64,000 nucleotides of DNA from Glycomyces amatae (GCF_020991375.1 NZ_JAJLQZ010000005.1:248001-312000), one strand, 5' to 3'. Shown: positions 33,836 to 42,188, counted from the first letter of the stretch. Numbers and translations are program-made. Notes: generated from the sequence alone by a model not told the origin.

Positions 33836-34411
33836 TCAGCCCTTGACGCTCCGCACGAAGCGCCGGCACACGTGGACCCGCGCGAACTGCTCGCGCATGG
33901 CGGCCTCCTCGGCCATCGCCGCGTGCAGGAGGGCCTTGACCGGCCGCAGGCCCGGCCGCCGCCCGCCGATCGCGCGGTCCGGTTCGGCCGCGTCGGTGTA
34001 GTAGTCGGCGTACACGTGGAGGTAGTGGTCGCCCTCGGCGAACCCGTTGGACCGGTACCAGCGCAAGGTGTCCGGGTCGTCCCTGGTCCAGGCGTCCAGC
34101 GTGGTCGCGCCCAGCGCGGCGAGGCGGTCGAGGGCCTCCTCCAGCAGCGCGCCGCCGACGCCCCGGGACCGGTGGTCGGGGTGGACCGCGACGGTTTCGA
34201 CGGTCGCCGCCCCGTGCTCCACCTCGACGTCGATCACGCCGATGACCGCGCCGTCCGGGCCGACCGCCACGAGCGCGAAGCCGGGGGCGGCGATCGCGGG
34301 CCTGACGCGCTTGACGTCGTCGAAATAGGCGGTGTCCAGGAACGCCAGGGCCCGGCAGCGCAGCCAGGCGGTCTCGTCGGTCGGCAGGTAGGGGCGCACG
34401 GTGCAGTCCAT
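33836..34411 (-). CDS. GNAT-family N-acetyltransferase
   Basis: 191 residues. The acetyl-CoA loop VAVHPDHRSRGVGGALLEEAL (in part) is at about 75-95 and a C-terminal WYRSNGF follows. It would acetylate an amine or amino group on an unknown substrate. The start at 34411 overlaps the end of the hydrolase gene (stop 34420) closely, and GAGG precedes it, so it is the third gene of a TetR-hydrolase-GNAT operon. Confidence 0.85.
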   Translation of the reverse strand: MDCTVRPYLPTDETAWLRCRALAFLDTAYFDDVKRVRPAIAAPGFALVAVGPDGAVIGVIDVEVEHGAATVETVAVHPDHRSRGVGGALLEEALDRLAALGATTLDAWTRDDPDTLRWYRSNGFAEGDHYLHVYADYYTDAAEPDRAIGGRRPGLRPVKALLHAAMAEEAAMREQFARVHVCRRFVRSVKG

Positions 34412-34419
34412 GTCGGTCC

Positions 34420-35280
34420 TCAAGCGTCGTGGAGGAGCCGGGTCAGCGCTCGGGCGAACAGGGCCGGGCGTTCGACCGGGCCGAGGTGGCCTCCGGGGAA
34501 CTCGGTGAGCGGCGCGCCGATCCGTTCCGCGAGCGCGGCGGCCGACCGGTATGGCAGCTGGCCCCGGGAGTCGACGCCCGCGGCCGGTACCAGTTTATTC
34601 GCGTTCGCCTGCAGCGCGAACTCATTCGGGGCGTGGGCGGCGAAGGGCACCAGGAGGTGCTCCAGAAAGGCCGGTTGCAGCCCTCTCAGCCGGGCGAACA
34701 CCGCCGCCAGCTCCGGCGCCGGCGGTTCGGGCGCCGTCTCGGCGTAACCGTCGTACCAGTCGCCGAACCGGCGCACCTCGACCGGCGCCTCCGCGGCGCC
34801 GGCGGCCATGCCCGCCGCCATCACCGCCATCGCCTCGCCCGTCCCGCCGGTGCGTGCGGTCTCCCTGACCTGCTCGAACATCCCCTGCCGCGCCTCGGCG
34901 TCCGGCAGCCAGCGGGTCATCGGCGCCTCGTGGACCACCGCCAGCCTGACGCGTTCGGGATGCCGGACCGCCAGTTCGAGCGCGGTCACCGCGCCCGAAC
35001 TGGACCCGAAGACGAACGCCGGCCCCTCGACCAGCGCGTCGAGCAGTCCGAGCGCGTCCTCGGCGTGGTCCGCCGGGCGCTGGTCGGCGTCCGCCCCACC
35101 CTGCGAGGCGACGCGGCCGTACATCCCGACGACGTCGAACGCCTCGGCCAGGCGCTCGGCGAACGGGCCGAAGACGCCCGCGTCGCCCGAACCGCCGGGG
35201 ATGAGCAGCAGCGGGGGACCGCCGCCTCGGCGGTCGTAGCCGATGGTGCTGCGGTGCAATGTGACGGTGCCGTCGGGCAT
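34420..35280 (-). CDS. Alpha/beta hydrolase
   Basis: 286 residues. Oxyanion region LLLIPGGSGDAGVFGPFAERL, nucleophile elbow VFGSSSGAVTALELA (GxSxG with the central Ser near residue 93), and catalytic His late in FPGGHLGPVERPALF. Esterase, epoxide hydrolase or lactonase activity are all possible. It begins 12 nt after the TetR gene stop and is followed by the GNAT gene, all on the minus strand. Confidence 0.85.
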   Translation of the reverse strand: MPDGTVTLHRSTIGYDRRGGGPPLLLIPGGSGDAGVFGPFAERLAEAFDVVGMYGRVASQGGADADQRPADHAEDALGLLDALVEGPAFVFGSSSGAVTALELAVRHPERVRLAVVHEAPMTRWLPDAEARQGMFEQVRETARTGGTGEAMAVMAAGMAAGAAEAPVEVRRFGDWYDGYAETAPEPPAPELAAVFARLRGLQPAFLEHLLVPFAAHAPNEFALQANANKLVPAAGVDSRGQLPYRSAAALAERIGAPLTEFPGGHLGPVERPALFARALTRLLHDA

Positions 35281-35292
35281 CGCGGTCTCCTG

Positions 35293-35859
35293 TCAGTTCG
35301 ACCAGTCGGTCAGGGTGCGGTGCAGGGCGTCGACCGCCTTGCGCCATGAGGTGTCCAGGTCGCGGGCGGCCATGAACCCGCCGGAGGCCTCCAGGTCGCT
35401 GAAGCCGTGGAAGGTGCTGCGCAGCAGGCGGACCGCGTCGGTGGCGTCCGGCTCCTCCAGGTCGTAGCCGCGCAGCAGCGCGTAGCAGAGCTCCAGGATT
35501 CGCACCGCGCCCGCCGAGGCCGCGGCCAGTTCCGGCGCGAGGGGCGAGCGGGTGGCGGCGTACCGGCCCGGGTGCGTCGTGGCGAAGCCCCGGTAGGCGT
35601 CGGCGAAGGCCGTGAGCGCCGCATGGGCGGACCGCCCGGCCACGGCCGAGCCCAGCCGGTCCGCCCACTCGTCCAGGGCCAGGAGCGCCACCTGCTCGCG
35701 CAGGTCGGCGAGGCCTCTGACGTGGGCGTAGAGGCTCGCGTCGCGCACCCCGAACCGCTTCGCCAGAGCGGCGAGCGTGACGTGCTCGAACCCGATCTCG
35801 TCGGCGAGGTCGGCGGCGGCGGCCACCAGCGCCTCCCGGGTGAGCCCGATTCTCGGCAT
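35293..35859 (-). CDS. TetR-family regulator (WHG/TetR_C_33 type)
   Basis: 188 residues. HTH: LVAAAADLADEIGFEHVTLAALAKRFGVRDASLYAHV (in part, about 9-45). The C-terminal domain has AYRGFATTHPGRYAATRSP, as in TetR_C_33 (WHG) regulators. Start at 35859 follows GGGAG at about 11 nt; a GTG nine bases earlier is an alternative. It heads the operon with the hydrolase and GNAT genes, and a strong palindrome just upstream suggests autorepression. Confidence 0.85.
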   Translation of the reverse strand: MPRIGLTREALVAAAADLADEIGFEHVTLAALAKRFGVRDASLYAHVRGLADLREQVALLALDEWADRLGSAVAGRSAHAALTAFADAYRGFATTHPGRYAATRSPLAPELAAASAGAVRILELCYALLRGYDLEEPDATDAVRLLRSTFHGFSDLEASGGFMAARDLDTSWRKAVDALHRTLTDWSN

Positions 35860-35879
35860 CCCGACCACTCCCTAATCTC

Positions 35880-35907
35880 CCTAGGTTTCAACCTAGGTTA
35901 ACTAGGA
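35880..35907. promoter_or_regulatory. TetR operator: two overlapping palindromes
   Basis: CCTAGGTTTCAACCTAGG (35880-35897) has perfect 8-bp arms. CCTAGGTTAACTAGG (35893-35907) overlaps it with 5-bp arms. They sit 20-48 bp before the TetR start, where they would cover the promoter. Confidence 0.65.
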
Positions 35908-36006
35908 ACAGCTGCCGCGGCAAACCGTTTTTACGCAGGCCCGGCACCGGACTCGGCCGGTCCGGATCCGCCGGCGCTCACGGCGAGGCGCCCACCGGAT
36001 CGCCCG

Positions 36007-37329
36007 TCAGCCGGCCGCGGCGCCGCGGCCGATGCGCACGCGGAACCTCCGGGGCTGCGTGATCGCGCCCCACCGGCGCCCGGGCAGGCCCGAGCGCCCG
36101 GTCACCGCCCGGTCCGCGAGCAGGCCCGCCGCGCTCTCCAGCACCGCGTTCGAGACATGGACGCCGGTGCAGATCCGGGGGCCCGCGCCGTAGGGCAGGT
36201 ACGCATGCGCGTCGTGGACCTCCTCGGCGAGCCACCGGGCCGGGTCGAACCGGCCCGGGTCCTCGCGCCACCAGCGCGGGTCGGTGTGGAGCAGCAGCGA
36301 GCTGAGGACGACCGAGTCCCCGGCGGGAACCGCGACGCCCCCGAACTCGGCGTCCTCCGTCAAGGTCCGGCTGGTGAGCGCGACCGCCGGGTACAGCCGC
36401 AGCGTCTCCTTCACCACGGCGCGCGCCCAGTCCTCGGCGCCGACCCCCTCGGGCCGGGCGACGCCGTGCTCGCCGCAGGCCGCCAGCAGCCACGCCAGGC
36501 CGGTCCCGCCGACCGTGTAGACGTTGCCGAGGTTGATCGACAGCGCCTGCGCGACTTCGAGGTCGGAGAACGCCGGACGGTCGTCGTCACGGGCGTCCAA
36601 GAGCAGGTCGAGCAGGTCCGAGGGCGGTTCGGCGGCGTCGCGCGCGGCGCGGCGCGCTCCGACGTGCGCGACGAGGGCCTCGATCCAGACGGTGTTGGCG
36701 CGCAGGCGCCGCCGCGCCCGGGGGGAGAACCGGTACGGCAACGCGAACGACGCCATGCTCTCCCGCTGGAGCAGCACTGCGGCGGCGAGGAAGGCGCTTC
36801 GCAGCGGGCCCTCGAGATCCCGGACGAACACGCCCCCGGCGGCGTCGAGCACGGCGAGCTGGCAGTCGGCCAGACCGGCGGGGGAGTCGCCCGCGGCGTC
36901 CATGAACGACAGGAGGCTCCTGCGCATGACCGGGGCGGTCCGCTCGGCGACGTCGCGGCCGAGGCGGTGCCACTGCGCGGTGCGGCGGGCGGCCATCCAG
37001 GTCTCGACGTGGTCGCGGATGAGGTCCGGGCGGCGGAACTGCGGCGGCTCCTCGAACTGGTCCGCGCGGGCGGCGCCGTTGCTGCGGGCCAGCGCCCAGT
37101 GCATCCATTCAGGACGGGCGAGCAGGACCCTGCCCGAGGCGATGGAGCACACGTCGCCGTACTCGTCCCGCAGCCGCGCCAGGCACGCGACCGGATCGCG
37201 GTCGAAGTCCGCGGGGGGCAGGCCCAACGGCCGCGGCACCGGCCCTGGGGGACGGGTCGCCGGTTCCCGCCGACCGTCGGGGCCGGTGGGCGGCGTCCGC
37301 TTCTCGGTGCCGCGGCCGTCGGGGTCCAC
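36007..37329 (-). CDS. Cytochrome P450 paired with a 27-residue peptide gene
   Basis: 440 residues. Heme-binding loop YLPYGAGPRICTG with Cys387, ExxR as Glu308/Arg311 in VKETLRLYP, and the meander RFDPARW. The I-helix region NVYTVGGTGLAW lacks the usual acid-alcohol pair, seen in some P450s that do not hydroxylate. The GTG start at 37329 lies 2 nt after the stop of a 27-codon gene, so translation is coupled. This arrangement is that of P450s which cross-link aromatic residues in short ribosomal peptides (biarylitide, tryptorubin and related groups). No ferredoxin gene is adjacent. Otherwise it could be a stand-alone oxidase. Confidence 0.85.
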   Translation of the reverse strand: MDPDGRGTEKRTPPTGPDGRREPATRPPGPVPRPLGLPPADFDRDPVACLARLRDEYGDVCSIASGRVLLARPEWMHWALARSNGAARADQFEEPPQFRRPDLIRDHVETWMAARRTAQWHRLGRDVAERTAPVMRRSLLSFMDAAGDSPAGLADCQLAVLDAAGGVFVRDLEGPLRSAFLAAAVLLQRESMASFALPYRFSPRARRRLRANTVWIEALVAHVGARRAARDAAEPPSDLLDLLLDARDDDRPAFSDLEVAQALSINLGNVYTVGGTGLAWLLAACGEHGVARPEGVGAEDWARAVVKETLRLYPAVALTSRTLTEDAEFGGVAVPAGDSVVLSSLLLHTDPRWWREDPGRFDPARWLAEEVHDAHAYLPYGAGPRICTGVHVSNAVLESAAGLLADRAVTGRSGLPGRRWGAITQPRRFRVRIGRGAAAG

Positions 37330-37331
37330 GG

Positions 37332-37415
37332 CTACTGCGCGTAGGGCAGCCGGTAGTTGGCGGGCCTGACGGTCCCGCCGAAAGCGTTGATCAGGAATGC
37401 CTTGACCAGTGCCAT
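37332..37415 (-). CDS. 27-residue peptide, candidate RiPP precursor
   Basis: ATG at 37415, TAG at 37332-37334, product of 27 residues. GGATTGGAG lies about 7-15 nt before the start. The N-terminal half MALVKAFLINAFGG is amphipathic and leader-like; the C-terminal part RPANYRLPYAQ is short, with two tyrosines as possible cross-link sites. The P450 gene follows after 2 nt with no room for its own promoter. Because P450-dependent RiPP systems consist of just such a tiny gene and a P450, this is the best reading. No family name can be given from sequence alone, and nothing proves it is translated. Confidence 0.55.
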   Translation of the reverse strand: MALVKAFLINAFGGTVRPANYRLPYAQ

Positions 37416-37569
37416 GTTCGCTCCAATCCTTCGGGCGGCGGTGTGCCGCCGCAGTGTCCTGAGGTCAAGTACAGCAGCGGACGGCAGCGATTTCGAGGCG
37501 ATGAACCGGCAGGAGGGCGGCAGGAACGCCGGGCCGGGCCGGCCGATGCGCACGGCGTCCCGCCTCCGG

Positions 37570-38385
37570 TCAGCGGAAGGCCGCCGCGTTCCGCCGCGCC
37601 CACTCCGCGAAGGCGTGCGGCCTGCGGCCCAGGACCCGCTCCACGTCCGGGCTGATCCTGCGCTCGGCCTCGTTCGGGCGGCCCATGACCTCCAGCGACG
37701 CCTCCACGACGTCGGCCGGCCAGAACCGGAGCAGCTGCTCGTACGCCTCCTTCCGCGACTGCTCGACGAACGCCACCGGCTCGCCGATCGCCGCTCCGAT
37801 CGCCGCGACCTGGCCGCGGGGCGTGACGAGTTCCGGGCCGGTCAGCGAATACTCCCGGCCCGCATGGCCGTCCTCGGTGAGCGCCGCCGCCGCGACGGCG
37901 GCGATGTCGAGCGGATCGACGATCGGCATCCCGACGTCGCCGAAGGGCGCGGTGGCCGAACGCCCCCTCCTGATCGACTCGCTCCACAGCAGGGCGTTCG
38001 ACGCGAAGCCGCCCGGCCGCAGGATCGTCCACTCCAGACCGGAACCGGTCACGGCGGCCTCGAAGCGCAGCTGCGACTCGTCGTTCCTGGTGGCCGCGGT
38101 CTCCGAGGAGAGCAGGACGACGCGGCCGACGCCGGCGTCCGCGGCCGCCTCGACGACGGGCGCGATGTCGAGCGCCTGATCGCGGACGAGCAGGAAGAGC
38201 CGGTCGGCGCCCTCGAACGCCGCTTCGAGCGAATCGGGGACGCCGAGGTCCGCCTTGCGATGGAGTACTCCGGCGGGGAAGTCGGCCCCGCCCCTCGAGA
38301 CGGCGGCGACGTCCTCGCCCGCGGCGAGGAGGGCCTCGACCAGCGGCCGGCCCGTGTTCCCGGTGGCTCCGGTTACGACGATCAT
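37570..38385 (-). CDS. NmrA-family NAD(P)-binding reductase
   Basis: 271 residues, starting MIVVTGATGNTGRPLVEALL. It shares SGLEWTILRPGGFASNALLW and YSLTGPELVTPRGQVAAIG with the paralogue at 16718-17536. It is divergent from an HxlR regulator, with an inverted repeat between. This is the standard HxlR/NmrA pairing of actinomycetes, thought to answer electrophile or redox stress. Substrate unknown. Confidence 0.85.
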   Translation of the reverse strand: MIVVTGATGNTGRPLVEALLAAGEDVAAVSRGGADFPAGVLHRKADLGVPDSLEAAFEGADRLFLLVRDQALDIAPVVEAAADAGVGRVVLLSSETAATRNDESQLRFEAAVTGSGLEWTILRPGGFASNALLWSESIRRGRSATAPFGDVGMPIVDPLDIAAVAAAALTEDGHAGREYSLTGPELVTPRGQVAAIGAAIGEPVAFVEQSRKEAYEQLLRFWPADVVEASLEVMGRPNEAERRISPDVERVLGRRPHAFAEWARRNAAAFR

Positions 38386-38452
38386 CTTCGGGTTCCCTTC
38401 GATTGCGGTGTGGAACCCAAGGTAGGGATCAGACTTACTTTCGGGAAGGACA

Positions 38453-38464
38453 TACCTTGAGGTA
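38453..38464. promoter_or_regulatory. Operator between NmrA gene and HxlR regulator
   Basis: TACCTTGAGGTA, perfect 5-bp arms around TG, 10 bp before the HxlR start and 68 bp before the NmrA start. A related CCAAGGTA lies at 38417-38424. Confidence 0.55.
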
Positions 38465-38474
38465 AGCTCCTGAC

Positions 38475-38867
38475 ATGCCGGGAGGAGAACAGATCAGCGC
38501 GGCGGCCCCGCCGGACGGTAGTGAGGTGTTTCACTCCGAGTGCCCCGCAAGGCAAGTGCTCGACCACATCACCAGCCGCTGGGGCATCTGGGTGCTGCTC
38601 GCCCTGCGCGAGCGGGAACTGCGCTTCTTCGAGCTGCGCGAGCGCATCGAGGGCATCAGCGAGAAGATGCTGTCGCAGACCCTGCGGACCCTCGTGCGCG
38701 ACGGCCTCGTCTGGCGCGAGGTCGAGCCCTCCGTCCCGCCGAAGGTCACCTACGGCCTCAACGAGGTCGGCCGCGGCACCGCCGACCGCCTCGTGGGCGT
38801 GTTCGACTGGATCAAGGACAACGCCGTGGCCGTCTGCGAGCGCGGGAACGAGGACGACGCGGGCTGA
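38475..38867 (+). CDS. HxlR-family transcriptional regulator
   Basis: 130 residues. CPARQVLDHITSRWGIWVLL, then FFELRERIEGISEKMLSQTLRTLVRDGLV and the wing PPKVTYGLNEVGRG. A conserved cysteine (about residue 23) is where redox-sensing HxlR proteins have theirs. It faces the NmrA gene across 89 bp holding a palindrome, and probably represses both genes. Confidence 0.88.
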   Translation: MPGGEQISAAAPPDGSEVFHSECPARQVLDHITSRWGIWVLLALRERELRFFELRERIEGISEKMLSQTLRTLVRDGLVWREVEPSVPPKVTYGLNEVGRGTADRLVGVFDWIKDNAVAVCERGNEDDAG

Positions 38868-38993
38868 CCCCGCGCCCGCGCACCGCCCACCCGGCCGCGC
38901 CCCCGCGACCGGGCCCCTCCGCTTCCACATCGGCCCGGCCCCCGAACCCGCGCTAGCATCGCTGCGGCACCCGATCCCGAAGAGAGGCCCCAC

Positions 38994-39737
38994 ATGGCAC
39001 GCACAGCAGTCATCAGCGGCGGCGGCACCGGCATCGGCCGCGCGATCGCCGCCCGCTTCGCCGACGCCGGCGACGACGTCGTCCTCGTCGGCCGCCGCGG
39101 CGACGTCCTCGCCGATACCGCCGCCCGCTTCGGCCCCACCACGACCTATGTGGCCGCCGACCTTGAGACCGTCGAAGGCGCCGAGCGCGTCGCCGCCCAC
39201 GTCGCCGAGACGACCGGCTCGGTCGACGTCGTCATCGCCAACGCGGGCGGCAACGCCGCCCTCCACGCCCCCGCCGACCTCGACGGCCTCGCCCGCGTCT
39301 CCTGGGCCTGGAACGCGAACCTGCAACGCAACGTGCTCACCGCCGTCCACCTCGTCGAAGGCCTCAAGCCGCTCCTCAACGACCACGGCCGCATCGTCCT
39401 GTTCAGCTCCATCGCCGCCTACCGCGGCTCCGGCACCGGCAGCTACGGCGCCTCCAAGGCCGCCCTGCACCCGTACGCGATCGACCTCTCCGCCGAACTC
39501 GGCGCCCGCGGCGTCACCGCGAACGTCGTCGCCCCCGGGTACATCGAGGACACCGAGTTCTTCGCGGGCACCATGACCGAGCAGCGCCGCGCCACCCTCG
39601 CCGGGCAGGCGCACAACAAGCGCCCCGGCGCCCCCGCCGACATCGCGGCCCTGACCTCGTGGCTCGCCTCCCCCGAGGCCGGGCACGTCACGGCCCAGAT
39701 CATCCAGTCCAACGGCGGCGCGCTGGCGGGACGGTAG
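38994..39737 (+). CDS. Short-chain dehydrogenase/reductase
   Basis: 247 residues. SGGGTGIG is the cofactor loop, ANAGGNA lies at about 80-86, SSIAAYRGSGTGSYGASKAAL carries the Ser and YxxxK residues, and the C-terminus VTAQIIQSNGGALAGR is FabG-like. GAGAGG lies 8-9 nt before the start. A second membrane-phosphoesterase gene starts 3 nt after the stop, so they form an operon. Substrate unknown. Confidence 0.87.
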   Translation: MARTAVISGGGTGIGRAIAARFADAGDDVVLVGRRGDVLADTAARFGPTTTYVAADLETVEGAERVAAHVAETTGSVDVVIANAGGNAALHAPADLDGLARVSWAWNANLQRNVLTAVHLVEGLKPLLNDHGRIVLFSSIAAYRGSGTGSYGASKAALHPYAIDLSAELGARGVTANVVAPGYIEDTEFFAGTMTEQRRATLAGQAHNKRPGAPADIAALTSWLASPEAGHVTAQIIQSNGGALAGR

Positions 39738-39740
39738 CGG

Positions 39741-41009
39741 GTGGCGCTCGCGGGGTTCGTCATCCGCTTCCTCGCGGTGACGGCGGGGTTCGCGCTGCTG
39801 CACTACTACCTGTGGTGGCGCCTGTGCCGCGACACCACCGAACCGGGGTCGCGGTGGCGGCCGGCCGGCGCCGTCGTGCTGGGCGTCCTCGCCCTCTTCG
39901 GCCTCCTCGCGCGCTTCTTCGTGCCCTCGGACGCCCCCATGCCGTTCCAGTCGGCCGTCGGCTGGCCCGGCCTGATCTGGTTCGGGCTCTTCCTGTACCT
40001 CTTCGGACTCCTGCTCGTCGGCGAGGCCCTGCGCTGGTGCCTGCTCCGCCGCGGCCGCTCCGGCGAGGAGCGCGCCGCCGTCCGCGCCGACGGCCTCACC
40101 GCCCACCTCCGCTCGCTCCCGTCCCGGCTCCGCCGCGGGCCCGGCGAACCGCCCGCGGACCCGCCGCCCGCCGTCCACACCCGCCGGGTGGTGATCTCGC
40201 GCGCGATCGGCCTCGGCGCGGCGTCGATCGCGGTCGCCACGGTGGGCCACGGCCTCTACGAGGGCTACCGGACGCCGCAGCTGAAGCCGGTCACGGTGCC
40301 GCTGGCCCGGCTCCCGCGGCGGTTCGACGGCTACCGGATCGCCGTCGTCGGCGACACGCACTTCTCGGCGATCCGCGGCCGCGGGTACTGCGAGCGCGTG
40401 GTCGACCAGATCAACCGGGCCCAGGCCGACATGATCGCGTTCGTGGGGGACCTGGCGAGCAGCGAGGCCGACCAGATCCGGGACGCCACCGACCCGCTCG
40501 CGGGGCTCGAGTCGCGCGACGGGGCGTTCTTCGTGGCGGGGAACGCCGAGCATTACGTGGGCGCGGACGAGTGGTACGAGCGGGTCGCCGAGCTGGGGAT
40601 GACCGGGCTGCCGAACACGCGCGTGGAGCTGCCGGGCTTCGACGTGGCGGGGGTGAACGACCTCATCGTGGACCAGCGGGGCATCGCGGGCGAGGTCGGC
40701 CCGGACTTCGAAGCGGCCCTTGGCGACCGCGACCCGGCGCGGCCGGTGGTCTTCCTGGCGCACCAGCCGAACGCGATCGACCGGGCGCTGGAGTACGGCG
40801 TCGACCTCCAGCTGTCGGGCCACACGCACGGCGGGCAGATGTGGCCGGTGCACTACGCGTCGCTGCTGCGCAGCGGCCAGCTGAGCGGTCTCGAGCGGCA
40901 CGGGGGCGCGCAGGTCTACGTGACGAACGGCGCGGGCACGAACGGCCCGCCGATCCGCGTCGGCGCCGACGCGGACATCACCGTCATGACCCTCCGCGCC
41001 GACGGCTGA
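39741..41009 (+). CDS. Membrane metallophosphoesterase (YkuE-like) with altered motifs
   Basis: 422 residues, GTG start 3 nt after the SDR stop. Four hydrophobic segments (about 5-22, 42-62, 75-98, 150-170) precede a calcineurin-like domain: VVGDTHFS, FVGDLASS, VAGNAEHY and LSGHTHGGQ. Motifs I and IV are canonical, but GDLASS lacks the usual second Asp of GDLVD, and GNAEHY replaces GNHE, so the catalytic His is moved or lost. It may hydrolyse phosphodiesters weakly or bind ligands. Relatives include YkuE/LpxH-like and lipid-modifying enzymes. Confidence 0.8.
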   Translation: MALAGFVIRFLAVTAGFALLHYYLWWRLCRDTTEPGSRWRPAGAVVLGVLALFGLLARFFVPSDAPMPFQSAVGWPGLIWFGLFLYLFGLLLVGEALRWCLLRRGRSGEERAAVRADGLTAHLRSLPSRLRRGPGEPPADPPPAVHTRRVVISRAIGLGAASIAVATVGHGLYEGYRTPQLKPVTVPLARLPRRFDGYRIAVVGDTHFSAIRGRGYCERVVDQINRAQADMIAFVGDLASSEADQIRDATDPLAGLESRDGAFFVAGNAEHYVGADEWYERVAELGMTGLPNTRVELPGFDVAGVNDLIVDQRGIAGEVGPDFEAALGDRDPARPVVFLAHQPNAIDRALEYGVDLQLSGHTHGGQMWPVHYASLLRSGQLSGLERHGGAQVYVTNGAGTNGPPIRVGADADITVMTLRADG

Positions 41010-41015
41010 CCGGAA

Positions 41016-41045
41016 GCCCGTGTCACCGGTTCGGGCGACACGGGC
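41016..41045 (+). terminator. Hairpin after metallophosphoesterase
   Basis: GCCCGTGTC (41016-41024) pairs with GACACGGGC (41037-41045), 12-nt loop, 7 bp after the stop. Confidence 0.55.
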
Positions 41046-41058
41046 GCCGCGGGGGCCG

Positions 41059-41124
41059 GTTCTTGTCGACCCGAGCGGGAAGGCGGGGCTACCTTTCCCC
41101 CGGGAGGATGGGGGTCAGGGACGG
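41059..41124 (+). repeat. Dispersed ~70-bp repeat, copy B
   Basis: This stretch aligns with 9973-10046. Shared blocks are GTCG, ACCCG, GCGGGA, CCTTTCCCC, CGGGAGG and TGGGGGT in the same order. It lies between a terminator and the hydrolase gene. Confidence 0.6.
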
Positions 41125-41132
41125 TAGACGGC

Positions 41133-41210
41133 CTTCAGCACTCGCGCGCACGCGCGGCTCGGCGGTGTCGCGCGGCGGCGGCTCGTTCGCTTCAGCACTC
41201 GCGCGCACGC
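41133..41210 (+). repeat. Pair of 21-bp direct repeats
   Basis: A 21-bp unit beginning CTTCAGCACTCGCGCGCAC occurs identically at 41133-41153 and 41190-41210, 57 bp start to start. The space from 41010 to 41294 otherwise holds no gene. Confidence 0.8.
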
Positions 41211-41294
41211 ACGCGCACCCGGCGGCCGTTTCGGCCGCCAGGCCGCCGTTCACGGCGACCGGAACTGTCGTACCCTGCCGATAGGGTCGTGAGC

Positions 41295-41996
41295 ATGGAC
41301 ATCATCCTCATTCCCGGCTTCTGGCTCGACGCGTCCTCATGGGACGAGATCATCCCCGAGCTCGAGAAGGCCGGGCACCGGGCCCATCCCCTGACCCTCC
41401 CCGGCATGGAGTCGCGCGACGCCGACCGCAGCGGCATCGGCCTGCGCGACCACGTGGACGCCGTCGCGGCCGCCGTCGACGCCCTCGAAGGTCCCGTGGT
41501 CCTCGTTGGCCACTCCGGCGGCGGCGCGATCGCCCACGCCGTGGCCGACGCCCGCCCCGACCGGATCGCCCGCGTGGTCTACGTGGACTCCGCCCCGCTC
41601 GGCCCCGGCGGCCTCATCAACGACGAGCTCCCCGTGGTCGACGGCGAGATCCCGCTCCCGGACTGGGACGTGTTCGAGGACGAGGACCTCGTCGACCTCA
41701 CCCCCGAACTGCGCGAGGCCTTCCGCGCCAGGGCGATCCCCACCCCCAGGGGCGTGGCCTTCGACGAGCAGCGGCTCTCCGACGACCGCCGCTTCGACGT
41801 CCCCGTCACCCTCATCTGCTGCGAGTTCAGCAGCGCCATGGTCCGCGCCTGGGTCGAGCAGCAGATCCCCTTCGCCAAGGAGCTCGCGGCCATCAAGGAC
41901 GCCTCCTACATCGACCTCCCGACCGGCCACTGGCCCCAGTTCACCAAGCCCGCCGAACTCGCCGACGCGATCCTCTCCGCGGTCGGCCGCGACTGA
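41295..41996 (+). CDS. Alpha/beta hydrolase
   Basis: 233 residues. LIPGFWLDASSWDEIIPEL opens the fold, VVLVGHSGGGAIAHAV is the nucleophile elbow (Ser near residue 74), and DLPTGHWPQFTKP carries the catalytic His (about 213). It resembles the EstA/salicylate-esterase-like hydrolases of actinomycetes. The ATG at 41295 is preferred over a GTG six bases earlier. Substrate unknown. Confidence 0.86.
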   Translation: MDIILIPGFWLDASSWDEIIPELEKAGHRAHPLTLPGMESRDADRSGIGLRDHVDAVAAAVDALEGPVVLVGHSGGGAIAHAVADARPDRIARVVYVDSAPLGPGGLINDELPVVDGEIPLPDWDVFEDEDLVDLTPELREAFRARAIPTPRGVAFDEQRLSDDRRFDVPVTLICCEFSSAMVRAWVEQQIPFAKELAAIKDASYIDLPTGHWPQFTKPAELADAILSAVGRD

Positions 41997-42086
41997 CGCG
42001 CCGCCGGTCCCGGGACGCCGGGGCCGGCCCGGTTCGAACACCGGAGAAACAGTGTGTGAGCTGCGGACATCGCGGTCCGTGACGGC

Positions 42087-42115
42087 TTGGAAATGTCATA
42101 TCTCGAACGTATGAT
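42087..42115 (+). promoter_or_regulatory. Near-consensus sigma70 promoter of the antirepressor gene
   Basis: TTGGAA (42087-42092), exactly 17 bp, then TATGAT (42110-42115). It predicts a transcript start near 42122 and a ~65-nt leader before the ATG at 42189, which argues against the longer frame that would begin inside the promoter. Confidence 0.65.
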
Positions 42116-42188
42116 CGAAGAGGATGCAGCACAGTCCGCCGCCGCACCACCTGCCGTGGCGGGCGAACTCCAGAGAACGGAGCCCACC

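Noticed and set aside
42087-42188. An upstream extension of the antirepressor frame (MSYLERMIEEDAAQ)
   Set aside because: It begins inside a near-consensus promoter and has no ribosome site, whereas 42189 has GGAG.
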